NCBI RefSeq assembly: GCF_051020765.1
Contig: NC_134934.1
Location: forward strand, 11,794,001 to 11,858,000
DNA length: 64,000 nt
Direction of reading: 5' to 3'
Source of the DNA: Lasioglossum baleicum
Lineage: Eukaryota > Arthropoda > Insecta > Hymenoptera > Halictidae
The position numbers were made by a program, and so were the translations under genes. The notes beneath the pieces are model-generated. The model worked only from the letters and a program-made list of their open reading frames with translations, did no database searches and was not told where the DNA came from. Every line of letters starts with the position of its first letter. Position 1 is the stretch's first letter. This document shows positions 1-10,656 of this stretch, piece after piece.

Positions 1-1302
1 GAAGATGAAACTTCCTCCGACGATCGAACTCCGCGATTTCGTTCTTTTTCGGGGGAAATGCTGGATGTTGCGAGATGACTTTTATTTTGTCGAGTTTAAT
101 GGACTTCTTGCAGAGAAACGAATTGACGCGAGAGATTTCGCGAGGTACTTTATGTGCGCGTTTCGGGGGAGATTGTAGAGTGATGGCTTTTGTTCGATTC
201 TTCTTGGTATGAAATTGTAAATTTTATGTTGTTGGCATCGGTTGCCAGAAACAGTAACTACGTTAACCTTTCTTTTCTTCTGTAACAATCTTAACATAAC
301 AGCCTACCTGCCAGAAGCCTGTTAGAATTGTATTTAAAAGAAACTGAATAATTTTCTTTTAATAAAAATTTCCAGAACATATTGTTACATTCCATTGATT
401 CTAAAAATTTGTTGAATTAGGATTAAAATGTCGCTTTCAAACAATTTATTGAGGAATTCTCAATTGCTGATTATAAATTTTATTATATAAAGACAATTAG
501 AAATGCCCAGTAGTCAAAGTGTTAATAAGTAGAGAACAACATCAAATTTTTTCGTTTAATGTTTCTGCTGTTTTAAATCGTAACAACTTGTTTGTGTGAT
601 AAATGCGTGAAGTCCGCAGTCCAATTATGAATACACCAGATTTCGTGAAAAAGGAGGGAGGGAGAGGTATAGAACATATATCATAAGAATATTCTCAGCT
701 CTTCCGAAATTTTTACTGCCATTCACTTTACCATCTTTGTAAAAAATTCGGAATATCCGTGTTTAAGTTATGAGTGAAATGTGTTTTAAAGCGGTGATTA
801 GCCTTAATTAAACGTGGAAATTCTATTTCAAACAAATCAATTATCAAACGAGCAGCTCGTTATAAATAATTGTAGGGTATAAAAATATCCAGTCGTTTCA
901 TGACGCGATTCGTGGTTGCGGATGCTTCTACAAGATTGTATGTATATTTATGTACGGGTTGGACGGAGCGGATATTAAATAAACTATCACTCTCTTCATT
1001 AGCCGTTTCAATAGAACGGAAACGAGATGTACATAATGAACTTTATTTTATCCATGTATTTAATTTTAATTCTACAAGGTATATTTTCATGTAACACGGT
1101 TTAAATGTCGCTGGTTGGTACAATTCCTGTCAGAATTATGTTCTGTTCAAGACGTTTTCTCGTTACAATCATTATTTCGTACTTGTTCGAGTTTCTATTA
1201 CAGTAGTGGCATTCTCTTTTCGTTACGGAAAAAGTGCATAATGCATCTGTGTGACATTCATTGCACGCATTTTAGATAAAAGTCATAAATACATCATTAA
1301 AT
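1..1302. other. AT-rich unrecognised DNA
   Basis: No gene or complete element is recognised. A short stretch near 606-628 (AGTCCGCAGTCCAATTAT) resembles the right end of the MITE family at 17482, but no matching left end is visible. The small open frames here have no recognisable domain. Confidence 0.5.
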
Positions 1303-1425
1303 TTAACCCTTTGCAGTCGGAGCTATTTTAACTTAGAAATTGAACATTTCTTCCGACCTACAATAATTTCATTGAATAATGGTACAGCAATTTTTAGTGG
1401 TGACTCTCTGAGTCACGCAATTTTG
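1303..1425 (+). repeat. piggyBac-type MITE, right-truncated
   Basis: The stretch starts with TTAA followed by CCCTTTGCAGTCGGAGC and carries the family's internal blocks: TTTTAACTTAGAAATTGAAC, a CTTCCGACC block, GGTACAGCAATTTTTAGTGG and CTGAGTCAC. Full copies at 44386 and 62524 end in an inverted CCCTT..AAGGG terminus plus TTAA. Here the sequence diverges after GAGTCAC, so the right end is lost. TTAA targets with ends starting CCC are typical of piggyBac-like elements. The assignment rests on ends only, as no transposase is present. Confidence 0.7.
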
Positions 1426-1515
1426 TACCATTGTATTTTATATGTAGCATTTCTTGATCGAAACGTTTTGTAAGAGTTTCATTCTAAAATCGGACATTTC
1501 ATATGCAACAACCTA

Positions 1516-1777
1516 ATATCTGTGGTTGCCAGGAAAAACGCCGCATGTCACAATGTCAAAAAATTTCAGTTTATGCATTAATTGAGATTTATAGCATAGG
1601 ATTTACGTCTTTATCAGAAAAAAAGTCATGAAAATAAATTCGACAGGCTTAAAAACATAATGCAATTGAACCGATATCCTATGGCAAAGCATTACATAGT
1701 GAGAAAAACTTTAAACGGCAATATCTCGAAAGTGAAGTTATGTGACATGCGGCGTTCTTCCTGACAACCACAGATAT
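1516..1777. repeat. MITE with 36-bp terminal inverted repeats
   Basis: The left arm ATATCTGTGGTTGCCAGG.. runs on to GCCGCATGTCAC. The right arm starts GTGACATGCGGCG and ends ACAACCACAGATAT. The two arms are inverted copies with about three mismatches. The interior is AT-rich without an open frame. A related single end lies at 26575-26608. The superfamily is not recognised. Confidence 0.75.
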
Positions 1778-1857
1778 ATCAACAACTGTCTCCGAGTAAA
1801 AACGAGCGAGCCGCTATAAGCCTAGAGCTCGAATAAAACGGTATAGCACCGCTCACT

Positions 1858-1956
1858 AAAGAAAGGAATCCAGAGCTCCTCTCTTAAAAAAGTAATTATT
1901 TTTCAGGGAAGCTGAAGCTTAGATGTCCGACCAGTGAACGCGTTAATCTATCAAGC
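1858..1956 (+). repeat. dispersed repeat, copy 1
   Basis: This matches 36640-36727 in the same orientation, including the exact blocks TTTTTCAGGGAAGCTGAAGC, TTAGAT and GTGAACGCGTTAATC. Small indels and substitutions separate the copies. No terminal repeats or coding frame are seen, so it may be a fragment of a larger unrecognised element. Confidence 0.7.
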
Positions 1957-3094
1957 TCCCGCGGCGCGCGGTCCTTATGCAATATTAACAGCAGAGCCAG
2001 CAGTTCGAACGAATTTCGTAATGTTTCATCAACTTTCCTTCACATCCGATAATCATCCTGTTGCCGGTGAATTGGAGTGTGCTCGTGCGCGCGCAGTTAA
2101 CTTTCCAAGTTAATAACATCAGAATTTCAAAACCACCGTGCGCCGGCTCCGAAAATGAAACTTTAAACGAGTTTCATTCACCGGAACAGTCATCGGCGCG
2201 ACAAAAGCGCGTGTTCGAGGAATCTCGACGCTTTCCGCTTGGACCGGGGTAATCTGATTTCCGTTCAACCCAATTCGCCCTCGGAAGAGAGATAGCCGTT
2301 CCTCTCTCTTCCTCTCGCAGACAGAGAGAAAAAGAGAAAGAACCTCCGGGAAGGAACACCGGGTCAAGGCTGATCCTAGCAGACGCCAGCTAGCGAAAAA
2401 TATCCGCGCGGCTCTTTGATTATCCCTTTCATCGGGATATGTTCCGGTGTCAGGTTGAGGTTTGCTGAACGCGAAATTGCAGTTCTGCGAATGAACCTCG
2501 CGAGTGAACGGAGCTCGGGAGACGAGCGGGGGCGCTTAGGCGAACAACAATGATCGCATTCATCGTATCAAGCGCCCCAGTCAGCACTTCCCCTGCGCGC
2601 CGGTGATTGGTAGAAAGTGATCCTGACACCCGGGTGCCCCGTAGCGCTGTTGAAAATCGTCAACCGTTCATTGAGAACGAGAGAAAGAGAGAGGATGTCT
2701 AACGCGCCGAATCATTCGACAACTTGCCTGTTCATGTTTATCGTTCTCTCTTTCACGTGTTCAGGAATTAGAGGTTCACTCGATTTAGAAGTCATTCCGT
2801 TACATTGTGATCCAACGATCCGACTGTCCCGCAGGCTCTCGAGCTGTGAATCGTGCCTTTTTTCCAGTATACGTACTGTCTTCGGAATGACTTGGTGAAT
2901 TGCTGCTTTCCACGAGCGCTGATCATGCGCTGATGATCGTAGTTGTACGCAGTCGTTGCAAGATGCGGGCTTCGGATGGGGAATACTCGATTAACCCTGT
3001 GTTTAATACTGTAACCCTCATCGAGCTCCGATATCAATCATTGTTCCAATGATGAGAGACTTTTGTGACAACGGTTTTGTTTTCTGCCGATGTT
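1957..3094. other. unrecognised, partly GC-rich DNA
   Basis: No gene is supported. Short purine/pyrimidine runs (around 2295-2345) produce overlapping open frames on both strands that look like low-complexity artefacts. The 14-mer GTACGCAGTCGTTG at about 2945 recurs near 9364. Confidence 0.4.
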
Positions 3095-3432
3095 TCAGGT
3101 ATTTGTGTTGTATGTATGTTTGAATATGTTCGTGGTATTTTTATCATCCAGTTTTAATATTTGCACAATTTCGAGTCATTTACTATATCTAATATAATGT
3201 TTTTTACCACTTTCAGGTTATTCGTCCTGTATTTGATGAAATGTTTTTTAATATTTTTCGAATATTGAGTAATTCATTAAATAGTGTTCTAGTGGTACCA
3301 TTCTGTTCCACTTTCAGGTTATTTATGTTGCATGTGAGTTTTATTGTTTCTGTGGTATTGTTATTATCTAGTTTTAATATTTTTAGAATATCGAGTAATT
3401 TATTAGTGGTACCATTTTCTACCAGTTTCAAT
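3095..3432 (+). repeat. three-unit tandem repeat, about 105-120 bp
   Basis: Each unit starts TTTCAGGT(T)ATT, continues with a TTTTAATATTTTT-like block, then a CGAGTAATTTATTA-like block, and ends with GTGGTACCATT and a short TCTRCCAS tail. Units begin near 3096, 3214 and 3313 and are diverged from each other. A further partial TTTCAATAGTACC follows. The 75- to 80-codon frames in this array come from the repeat structure. Confidence 0.7.
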
Positions 3433-5040
3433 AGTACCATCCTTTCTGAATTCTACCGTTTGTACGATTCCGATAGCCGATAAATCAACAATGTAAAGAG
3501 TACCGACAAAGTGCAAGGTCACGTAAGTGCCGTTTCCGTCAACGCAAATAAAAAGGGACTTTTTCCCGGCTGCGGAATATTGCATGTCGCCCAGCAGAGT
3601 GGAGAAAAACCGAGCCCGTTGCAATTTTTATGTGCACCGGTACGTATTTTAAACGGCAATTTCAATTAAAGCGTCGCACGCGAGCGGCCGAAACGCAGAA
3701 ATTCGACTTCGGTTAAACATTGTCCAATTTCGAAACGATGAAAATCACAGGCGACGGGTCAACGTTGGCTGGGTTTGTTGCGTGGGCGGTTTCGAACGAT
3801 CCCGGACGAAGTTTCGGCCGATCCGGAAGCTGAAAAGTCTCGCGACACAAAAGAGGAGTCGAGTGCTGCGAGGCGAAAACGGTGGTGGTGCGTGAGCGTG
3901 AGCGCACAGGCCACGCACCTTTCATCGCGAATATCACAATTCATGTTCGGCGGGTGTACGAGAGAGGGCATGGTTTTGAAACCGCTTCGGTGTCCGCCTT
4001 GGGTTACGGGCTGCCAATAATTTATAATGAAACGCCGTATCTTTTGTTGCTCGGCGAAATTGATTATTGCCTGTTGTTTCCTCGCCAGCGAATCAAATTT
4101 CACGCTTGTAAATCATGTGGGTTTAATATCGCCGCGGCTACGTTCCACCGACACGCAGCAAATAACCCTTTCTTTTTTGCTCCTATCCGCCGAACTATAC
4201 CTCCGTTCCCGTGCCACCTCGTTCCTCCGCCATCGTTGCGAATACGACCGGCACGGCGTGTGATGGAAGAGCAACCTCCCGGCATGGTGAATGTTATCGA
4301 CGGTTACCATTGTCGCGCACCGGTATTATTGAAATTTGCCAATCGACGGGAATGTTGCTTCTCATTCGAATATTCTACAGATAATCGCCTCGAATTTCCC
4401 GTACTCGAGGCCTCGACCACTTCACCGCGAAGTTGCTTCTGTTCGAGAGATCGTGTGATCTCACGAGAAAACAAACGATTTTATCCATTGCCTCCCAAAC
4501 TTTTGTTGCTTATTACACGTTATTCTATAACATTATCAACATATAAAACCATTTTCAGAAATGGAGGTTCCGTATTATTAGAGATAAAGACACACAGTTG
4601 GAGAAATGGCTGTCTCTTGCGCAGCTATTTTCAAGGATCGTGTTAGAATAAACTTGATTGACGTCAGGATCTGTATTCGCGATATTCCGACTGTTTAAAT
4701 GCAGCGCTGGCAGATGATAAAAATGGATCAAGGTTGTATATAAAATCGGGAGTAACACTGTCGACCGAGGGATATAGAAATCTTTTCTCACGACAGCGAG
4801 TGCTTTACTTCGAGCAAAAAACAGAGGACCGAATACCCGACTGGCGACGCGACAGTCGTGTGTACTCTACCATTCGGCTCGCAGTAGATCATTCCCCCAG
4901 AGATCAGCCCTTAGACAGTTAACTTGTTAAAAGCTGACTGCTTCCGCGAGTCGACGGCGGCAGCTCAGGAAATCCTGCGGCAAGAGTGATAAAAACCCAG
5001 AGCCGCTCTCCTAACGATCCCTCCGCGTTCGAATGTCGCG
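3433..5040. other. unrecognised DNA with a long chance ORF
   Basis: A 254-codon plus-strand frame (3882-4646) crosses this region, overlapped by shorter frames on both strands. Its translation has no signal peptide, repeat or domain I recognise, and it spans regions of very different base composition. I do not call it a gene. A CRE-like palindrome TGACGTCA lies at 4659-4666. Confidence 0.4.
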
Positions 5041-5044
5041 CGTC

Positions 5045-5290
5045 CCAACACACACGTAACCCAGTTCCATTCTCTCTTTCTCTCCTCTCTCTCTACTTCT
5101 ATCTTCCTCTCTCTCCCCTCTCTTTCCCTATCTCTATTTATTTCTCTCTACATATATGCCTAGATCTCTATATGTCTATATGTCTATATTTCTAGATCTC
5201 TATATGTCTATAGTCTATATGTCTATACATTCTAGATCTCTATATGTCTATGTTTCTAGATCTCTAGATTTCTAGATATGTAGACCTCCT
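5045..5290 (+). repeat. TC microsatellite grading into a TCTA-rich minisatellite
   Basis: CTCTC runs (5065-5150) pass into imperfect repeats of TCTAGATCTCTATATGTCTA (about 5160-5275). The same kind of array resumes at 5481-5640 after an unrelated 190-bp block. Confidence 0.85.
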
Positions 5291-5480
5291 TTCTTCTTTT
5301 TTTCTTTAAAGACGTGGGAAAAAATACATTTACGTACACCCAAAAGGGCTAGTGTAGAACTCGGGCGACACAGGTGGTCGGTGTCTCCAATACCCACTAA
5401 AGAAACCACACGTCTGGGACTGAGAGCCCTTTTCTTGCTCTCTAATGTCCTTGAGGACAGAGATTTGTTGTGGACTCCTA
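5291..5480. other. non-repetitive block inside a microsatellite array
   Basis: This is a complex sequence between two halves of a low-complexity array. It contains a possible long hairpin: CCAAAAGGGCT (about 5340-5350) can pair with AGAGCCCTTTTC (about 5423-5434). The loop contains GGTGGTCGGTGTCTCC. No open frame, poly(A) tail or terminal repeats are evident. It could be a short insertion or a structured RNA; neither is shown. Confidence 0.35.
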
Positions 5481-5640
5481 AAACCCTAGATCCCGAGACC
5501 TCTAGCTCTCTATGTAGATGTCAATATCTCTATATCCCTAGACCTTGAGATCCCTATATCTCTATATCCCTAGACCCCTATATCTATACACATGTCTGTA
5601 TCTCCATCGCTCTCTGTCTCTCCTCTCTCTTCTCTCTCCG
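5481..5640 (+). repeat. TCTATA/CCTAGA minisatellite and TC microsatellite
   Basis: Imperfect repeats of TATCTCTATATCCCTAGACC are followed by CTCTCTGTCTCTCC. This is the right half of the array that starts at 5045. Confidence 0.8.
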
Positions 5641-8204
5641 CTCGTTTCCCCTCGTCATTCTCGTTCTCGGCTCTATTATCTTCTGATAAAAACCAAGAGA
5701 ACCGGTCGCCCCGGAGGTCTTAATAACCGCAAGACGAACGCTCGCAGGACGGGAAATTGCAAATAACTATAAAAACTATTTATCATAAGCTCAGCCCCCG
5801 GCCGTTCCACGGGGGGCGTTATACTTTTCGCCGGGACCATTAGCCACCAAGGTCAGAGAAGCTGCAGCCTCGATAGGGGAGAACGCCGGAGTGTCTTACG
5901 TCGTTTGGTCACGGAACCGGATAACGGTCGAGCAACGACAGACAAAGAGAGAGTGTCGGAAAGAAAGAGAGAGAGAGATTGGCGGAAAAGGGTCGCTTCC
6001 GCTTGGTGAAAGCGTATGCGAATAAGGGGGCGGGCCGCCAATGGATCGGGCGGATTCGTTGCTGATGGCTGCCTGTGTTCCGTTTAAATTTGTTGGAAGG
6101 TAGATACACGTACATTATCGCTTTAAGTGTTTGAATTGAATAATACTCATATATTTATTTTTACCAAATATTTATTTTCAATATTCATGTTTTCGACTCA
6201 GAGCAGAAGTCACCACACACTGTATGCATACTGCTTCGGGATCGATACTTTGGAGTTGCACGATATTTATTCTTTAGAGTTTCTAACCTTATTTGCAAAC
6301 GCTAGTGGATATTATTCCAATAATTGCACTGGTTGAATGTAGGCCGAACGAAGTGTTTGAGATCTCTTTGTATTTAAAAATTGTACGAATCGCTGATTTA
6401 AAATGTGTATCATGAATATTGGATTCGTGAATGTTCTCGTTGGTGGGAGCAGAGAACGTCAAAAACAAGAACTCCGAACATTTAGCGTATTTACGGGCAT
6501 TAATAAAATGCATGTTTGCAAAAACGTATATATGTATAAGGCAGATGATGGAAAGTCAACAACCTGAAACATCAATTGGACAAACTTTGAAAACAGTGTT
6601 AATGGAAGGACGTTGTTAACATTTTATTATTTATGTAGAACTGATGGTGGGTATTGAAACTGTGTTCTACACACAAATTATAAGGAGAGAATAATCATAA
6701 ATTTTCCATTTCCACATAAAAAAGGGTTGTAAACAACAACTTTCAGTATATGGTTATAGCAATTTATGAAACTGTAAATTTGATGAATATTATGAATTTT
6801 ATGATGATGGACATTTATGAAATTCCGAATGATTTTCAATAGAGAGCGTCATGTTTTTCTTTTCGCACGCGGTTCTTTGAACGCTCCGCGTCGGAAAATC
6901 GTTGCGGTGAGATATTCGAGAAATTATTAATTTATGAGATGTTTAAAGTTCCTCGCTAGGGCCCGTGCTTTATAAAGATGGCTGAACTTACGGCGGTTAG
7001 AAGGGAAGTTCGGTGGCTCGACAATTTTTATCCTTTTTAAACATTGCGGGTTCGCAGCCAACGTCAAAAGAATTATTGGGTCACTTTTTTAATCACTTTT
7101 TAGATGTTGCGGGCAAAAACAACCTCGAGAGAGAATAATCAGACTTCCCTTTCGAAGAGAATAACATTTTTCCAAACAAATATTCCACGAGACAGTTTGC
7201 AAAAATAATTCAGCATTAAAACCCGTAAATCTTAAACCAAGATAACAGGAAGAAAAAGCATTTGGAAATCACATAGTCTACGGAAAAGACGCAGCTAACG
7301 AGAACCATCGATCGACTAAACGTTCTGGGAAGCATCCTCTCCAGGAGGATCGGTAATCTAAAACTCAAGGCGAGCCTGTGTGAAGCTCAAAGACAAGGAA
7401 AATTAACGAGACAATTTTCCGAACGAGTCTCCGGGTAAAAGGTATCGCATACCGAACCACGCACCCTTATTTCCCTCGGAAATTATCTGCCGATCGAGCG
7501 CACGGTTAGGGTAACGAGCCGAGATCGCGATGGTATCCGACGATACCGATGAACGTCATCGAAAACGTGGCGACCGTTAATGAGAACAGCGGACTGTCCC
7601 TCAAGCGAGCACACAATCGCCACGAGATCACGAAGAGCTTATCTACAAACCGAATCTAGCCGAGGGGTAAAAAATGGATGGGAATCGGTGCACGCGACGC
7701 TAGCCTAACTAGATCCGGAGCGTAGGTGGCAAGATTTTCAGTAATTGTCGAATCTCGTCGAGAAGACGAAGTAAATAAGGAGAGGAGGCGGAGGGTTGGG
7801 GGAGGACGACGATGATCAGCTAAGACGAGGAGCAAGAAACGCTAGTTGCGAAAGTAAATGGCTGACGACAAGAAGTAAGTGGCCGGAATGATTAGAGAGC
7901 AGGAGTAGAAGATACCGTTCATTAAGTCATTTCGCGCAGTTCGAACCTCCCGCCCACTCCGGGAGTGGGGGCCGTCTCGACGAGGCGAGCGTGCAAAGCA
8001 AACTGGCTGCCAGCTACCTTTTCGTAAAAAGTAGCATTAGCTTCAGGTAGCCCTGACCCGACTAGAACAAATTCACTTCGCTTGGGCTCTACGGCCACGC
8101 GACTGTTCAACGAATAAAACCAATGATTAGGGGAATTCCTGCTAGTACCGGACACGTAACATCTTTTGCAACTGTATTTTTAATTATTGTATATACTGTA
8201 TTTT
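5641..8204. other. unrecognised, largely unique DNA
   Basis: No gene is supported. A strong short hairpin of the form CCCACTC..GAGTGGG lies at 7953-7969, within a 77-codon minus-strand frame (7922-8155) of unknown nature. The rest is mixed AT-rich and neutral DNA without visible repeats. Confidence 0.4.
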
Positions 8205-8404
8205 CTTCCGAACTAGAATATTTCCATTCGTTATAATTTTTGAAATTTAATGGATATGAAATTGGTATAATACCTCGTACAATACCTAAATGTTTAGTAA
8301 TTGATTAGATACCGATATATTTAATAATGGAAACAATATTTTGAATAATGGTACAGCAATTTTTAGTGGTGCCTCAGAGGGGACAACCGAGTGCAAAGGG
8401 TTAA
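8205..8404 (+). repeat. piggyBac-type MITE, left-truncated
   Basis: This shares the blocks ATGGATATGAAATTG, ATACCTCGTACAATACC and GGTACAGCAATTTTTAGTGG with the copy at 62524, in the same order. It ends ..GAGTGCAAAGGG followed by TTAA (8401-8404). The left terminus with CCCTTTGC is absent. Confidence 0.7.
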
Positions 8405-8714
8405 ATACATTGTAATTGAATTACATTGTGTTTTATATACACGAATCATGAAAATTAATTTGAAATGAGACGAATGAGAACTAATTACGCGAATCATGAG
8501 TGTGATCGATATACAATGTAATTGAAATAGAATATACTGTAAATATTACTCAATGTGTACATTACTCGATAATGTGTACAATGTCTTTCATTTTTATCCG
8601 CGTTTCTTCCGTTTCGCATTCACAGCAACTTAACTTTATGTTTTGTGTCCGCCACATACCGAACGCATTTAATAGTTAATTGTACATACACGCAGTAAAA
8701 TAAGTCTCTGTAAA

Positions 8715-9342
8715 CCCTTTAAAACAGAATAACTTTTTTATAATTATACCAAATGACCTGATGTTTTGTAAGCAATTAGAAGCATTAGTATACTGAATGA
8801 TGTGCAAAAAATATTGTCTAAAAATTACAATTTACAAGGTTGCATGCAAAAATAAAAAGGCACTTTCTAAAGCTTTTTTCTTTGGGCTCTTAATAAAAAT
8901 TTAAAATAAGTATATGTTTTGTAGTAGTCACACACCTGCTGAAAATTTTATCGAAATCGATTGACATACACACGAGCTACAAGCGGTTAAAATAGGTGAG
9001 AATCGTATTTTTACACGACTTTTGATCAGTTTCTGCTTAAAATTCACAGAATCGTACATCTTCCGATGCGTGTCGTTTTTTCCTGCGTCAACCGATTTCG
9101 ATGAAATTTTCAGTATGTGTATAACTAACGTAGATCTACGAAACACATATTTTGAATTTATATTAAGGGCCCAAATAAAAAAGTTTTAAAAAGTGCCTTT
9201 TTTATTTTTGCATGCAACCTTGTAATTTGTAATTTTTAGAAAATATTTTGTGCACATCATTCAGTAAACCAATGCTTCTAATTGTTTACAAAACATCAGG
9301 TCATTTGGTATAATTATAAAAAAGTTATTCTGTTTTAAAGGG
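8715..9342. repeat. 628-bp foldback element
   Basis: The left arm begins CCCTTTAAAACAGAATAAC and the right arm ends GTTATTCTGTTTTAAAGGG. The arms pair for most of their length, for example GACCTGATGTTTTGTAA with TTACAAAACATCAGGTC, and GCATGCAAAAATAAAAA with TTTTTATTTTTGCATGC. The centre carries an ATCGAAATCGATTGACAT-like motif, which recurs in the foldback at 29238. There is no coding capacity; the small minus-strand frame is a by-product. Confidence 0.85.
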
Positions 9343-9402
9343 TGTATGGACGTGCATCAATTTGTACGCAGTCGTTGAAACTTCATGCACGTATTTCATC
9401 AG

Positions 9403-9429
9403 TATAATAATAATGATAATAATAATAAA
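9403..9429 (+). repeat. ATA/ATG microsatellite
   Basis: A short run of TAATAATAATGATAATAATAA. Confidence 0.8.
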
Positions 9430-9525
9430 CGTGTTTATTATGCACTTGCATCGGTAATGGGACGGTATCGAGGACGGTGCATAGTAAAGGCACGCGTAAA
9501 AGGCGAAGTGGAGTCGCCAACCACC

Positions 9526-9712
9526 ATTAAACCTACCCTCTGAACGAAAATTAAATAACCACTAATGAGGAGGGGAGGGGAGAAGCAAAAGTTTCAGTAA
9601 AAATTAAACTAAATGGATCTAGTTATTAAACTTACCCCTAAACACCAATTAAACGCTAATAAGAAAAGCGAAAGAGACAGTTACAGCCCCAGCAAAAACT
9701 GTAGTAAATATC
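9526..9712 (+). repeat. diverged direct duplication, about 100-bp period
   Basis: Two blocks share ATTAAACYTACCC, AATTAAA, CTAATRAG, an AGAAGC/GAAAGAG stretch and a CAGTAAA tail. They begin near 9526 and 9627. The second copy contains small deletions. Confidence 0.45.
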
Positions 9713-10499
9713 AGCTCTTGCCATAGGATCCAGCCTATTATTTGTCTGCTACTTGGATTAATATACCGGGGACACTCCCTTAATAGTCGTAAAGAAAATG
9801 TAAATTATCCCCTCGTTCCACCTCGTTCCACCTTTCTTCATGACAAATGTCCCATTGCAATAAAAAATAAACTGTTTTCAAAGAAGAAAATTATTGTTAT
9901 TGAAATTATTAAATTATAATACTCGGTGACTCTATTTTCAAAAATTCGTAAAAGTTGCCTTACAGTCAAAACGTCAATCTAGGGAAGCACCTTAAATATC
10001 ACAAGTTCATCAAGGTGCAAATTCTGGCCACAGTAAGGACCACTTCTTTTGATTTGTGTGGTAATAGGTATTCTTTGAAAATGTAATAAACGAAGTATAA
10101 TATTTTAATGTAAAGAGTAAACCCCAAAAATTGCTGAGAAAGAATGCAACGTCGGGTTCGCATTTCCGAGGATATACCGCAGCAATGAAAGCCGACATGG
10201 TCCCAATGGCAGGAACTTCGGTGTAGTTAAAGCGTTATCAGCGAGCAACGTGGAACAGAAAATTAGTTCTTCGTTTATTCTTCAATCAAGTCGCTGACCG
10301 TCGTCGATTATGGGATTTTCGGGTGGTCTGAAGTGTAGCGAGTGGTTGCAGCCGTGGGCAGCACCGATCCAGAGTCCAGATCACCCTTTGGTGGTCTGAA
10401 TGCTGCGTTTCCACCCTGCCTCGCGCCATTTTCCGCGTGAATTCGCATGAATGTATTTAAAGCCGTTCCAGTATGGCTGCTCCTCGACCTTGCTTGATG
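9713..10499. other. unrecognised AT-rich DNA
   Basis: Nothing is identified. Short frames here have no recognisable features. Confidence 0.4.
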
Positions 10500-10656
10500 C
10501 TAATTAAGCTCCTCTCTCTTCATTCCTCTCTCTCTCTCTTTTTCCCTCTTTCTCCGTCGAAAAGTTTACTAAACTCCAGCGTAAGCGTTTACTGCAATTT
10601 TGTAATCCGGCCCCGTTCTCTCTCGCTCTCTCTCGCTCTCTCTCTCGCTCGTGTTC
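10500..10656 (+). repeat. TC-rich microsatellites
   Basis: CTCTCT runs at about 10507-10545 and CTCTCTCGCTC runs at 10616-10655, separated by unique DNA. A 130-codon frame here is serine/leucine-rich because of the TC repeat. Confidence 0.8.

Noticed and set aside
3882..4646. 254-codon plus-strand open frame
   Set aside because: No recognisable domain, overlaps other frames, spans regions of different composition and lacks a visible gene context. Treated as chance.
4659..4666. TGACGTCA palindrome (also at 16661 and 51254)
   Set aside because: An 8-bp CRE match is expected by chance at this scale, and the copy at 51254 is part of a MITE.
7922..8155. 77-codon minus-strand frame with a strong local hairpin
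   Set aside because: Considered as an rRNA, tRNA-derived or coding fragment. A GGTTCGAAC-like box is present, but no A-box lies at a suitable distance and no rRNA similarity was recognised.
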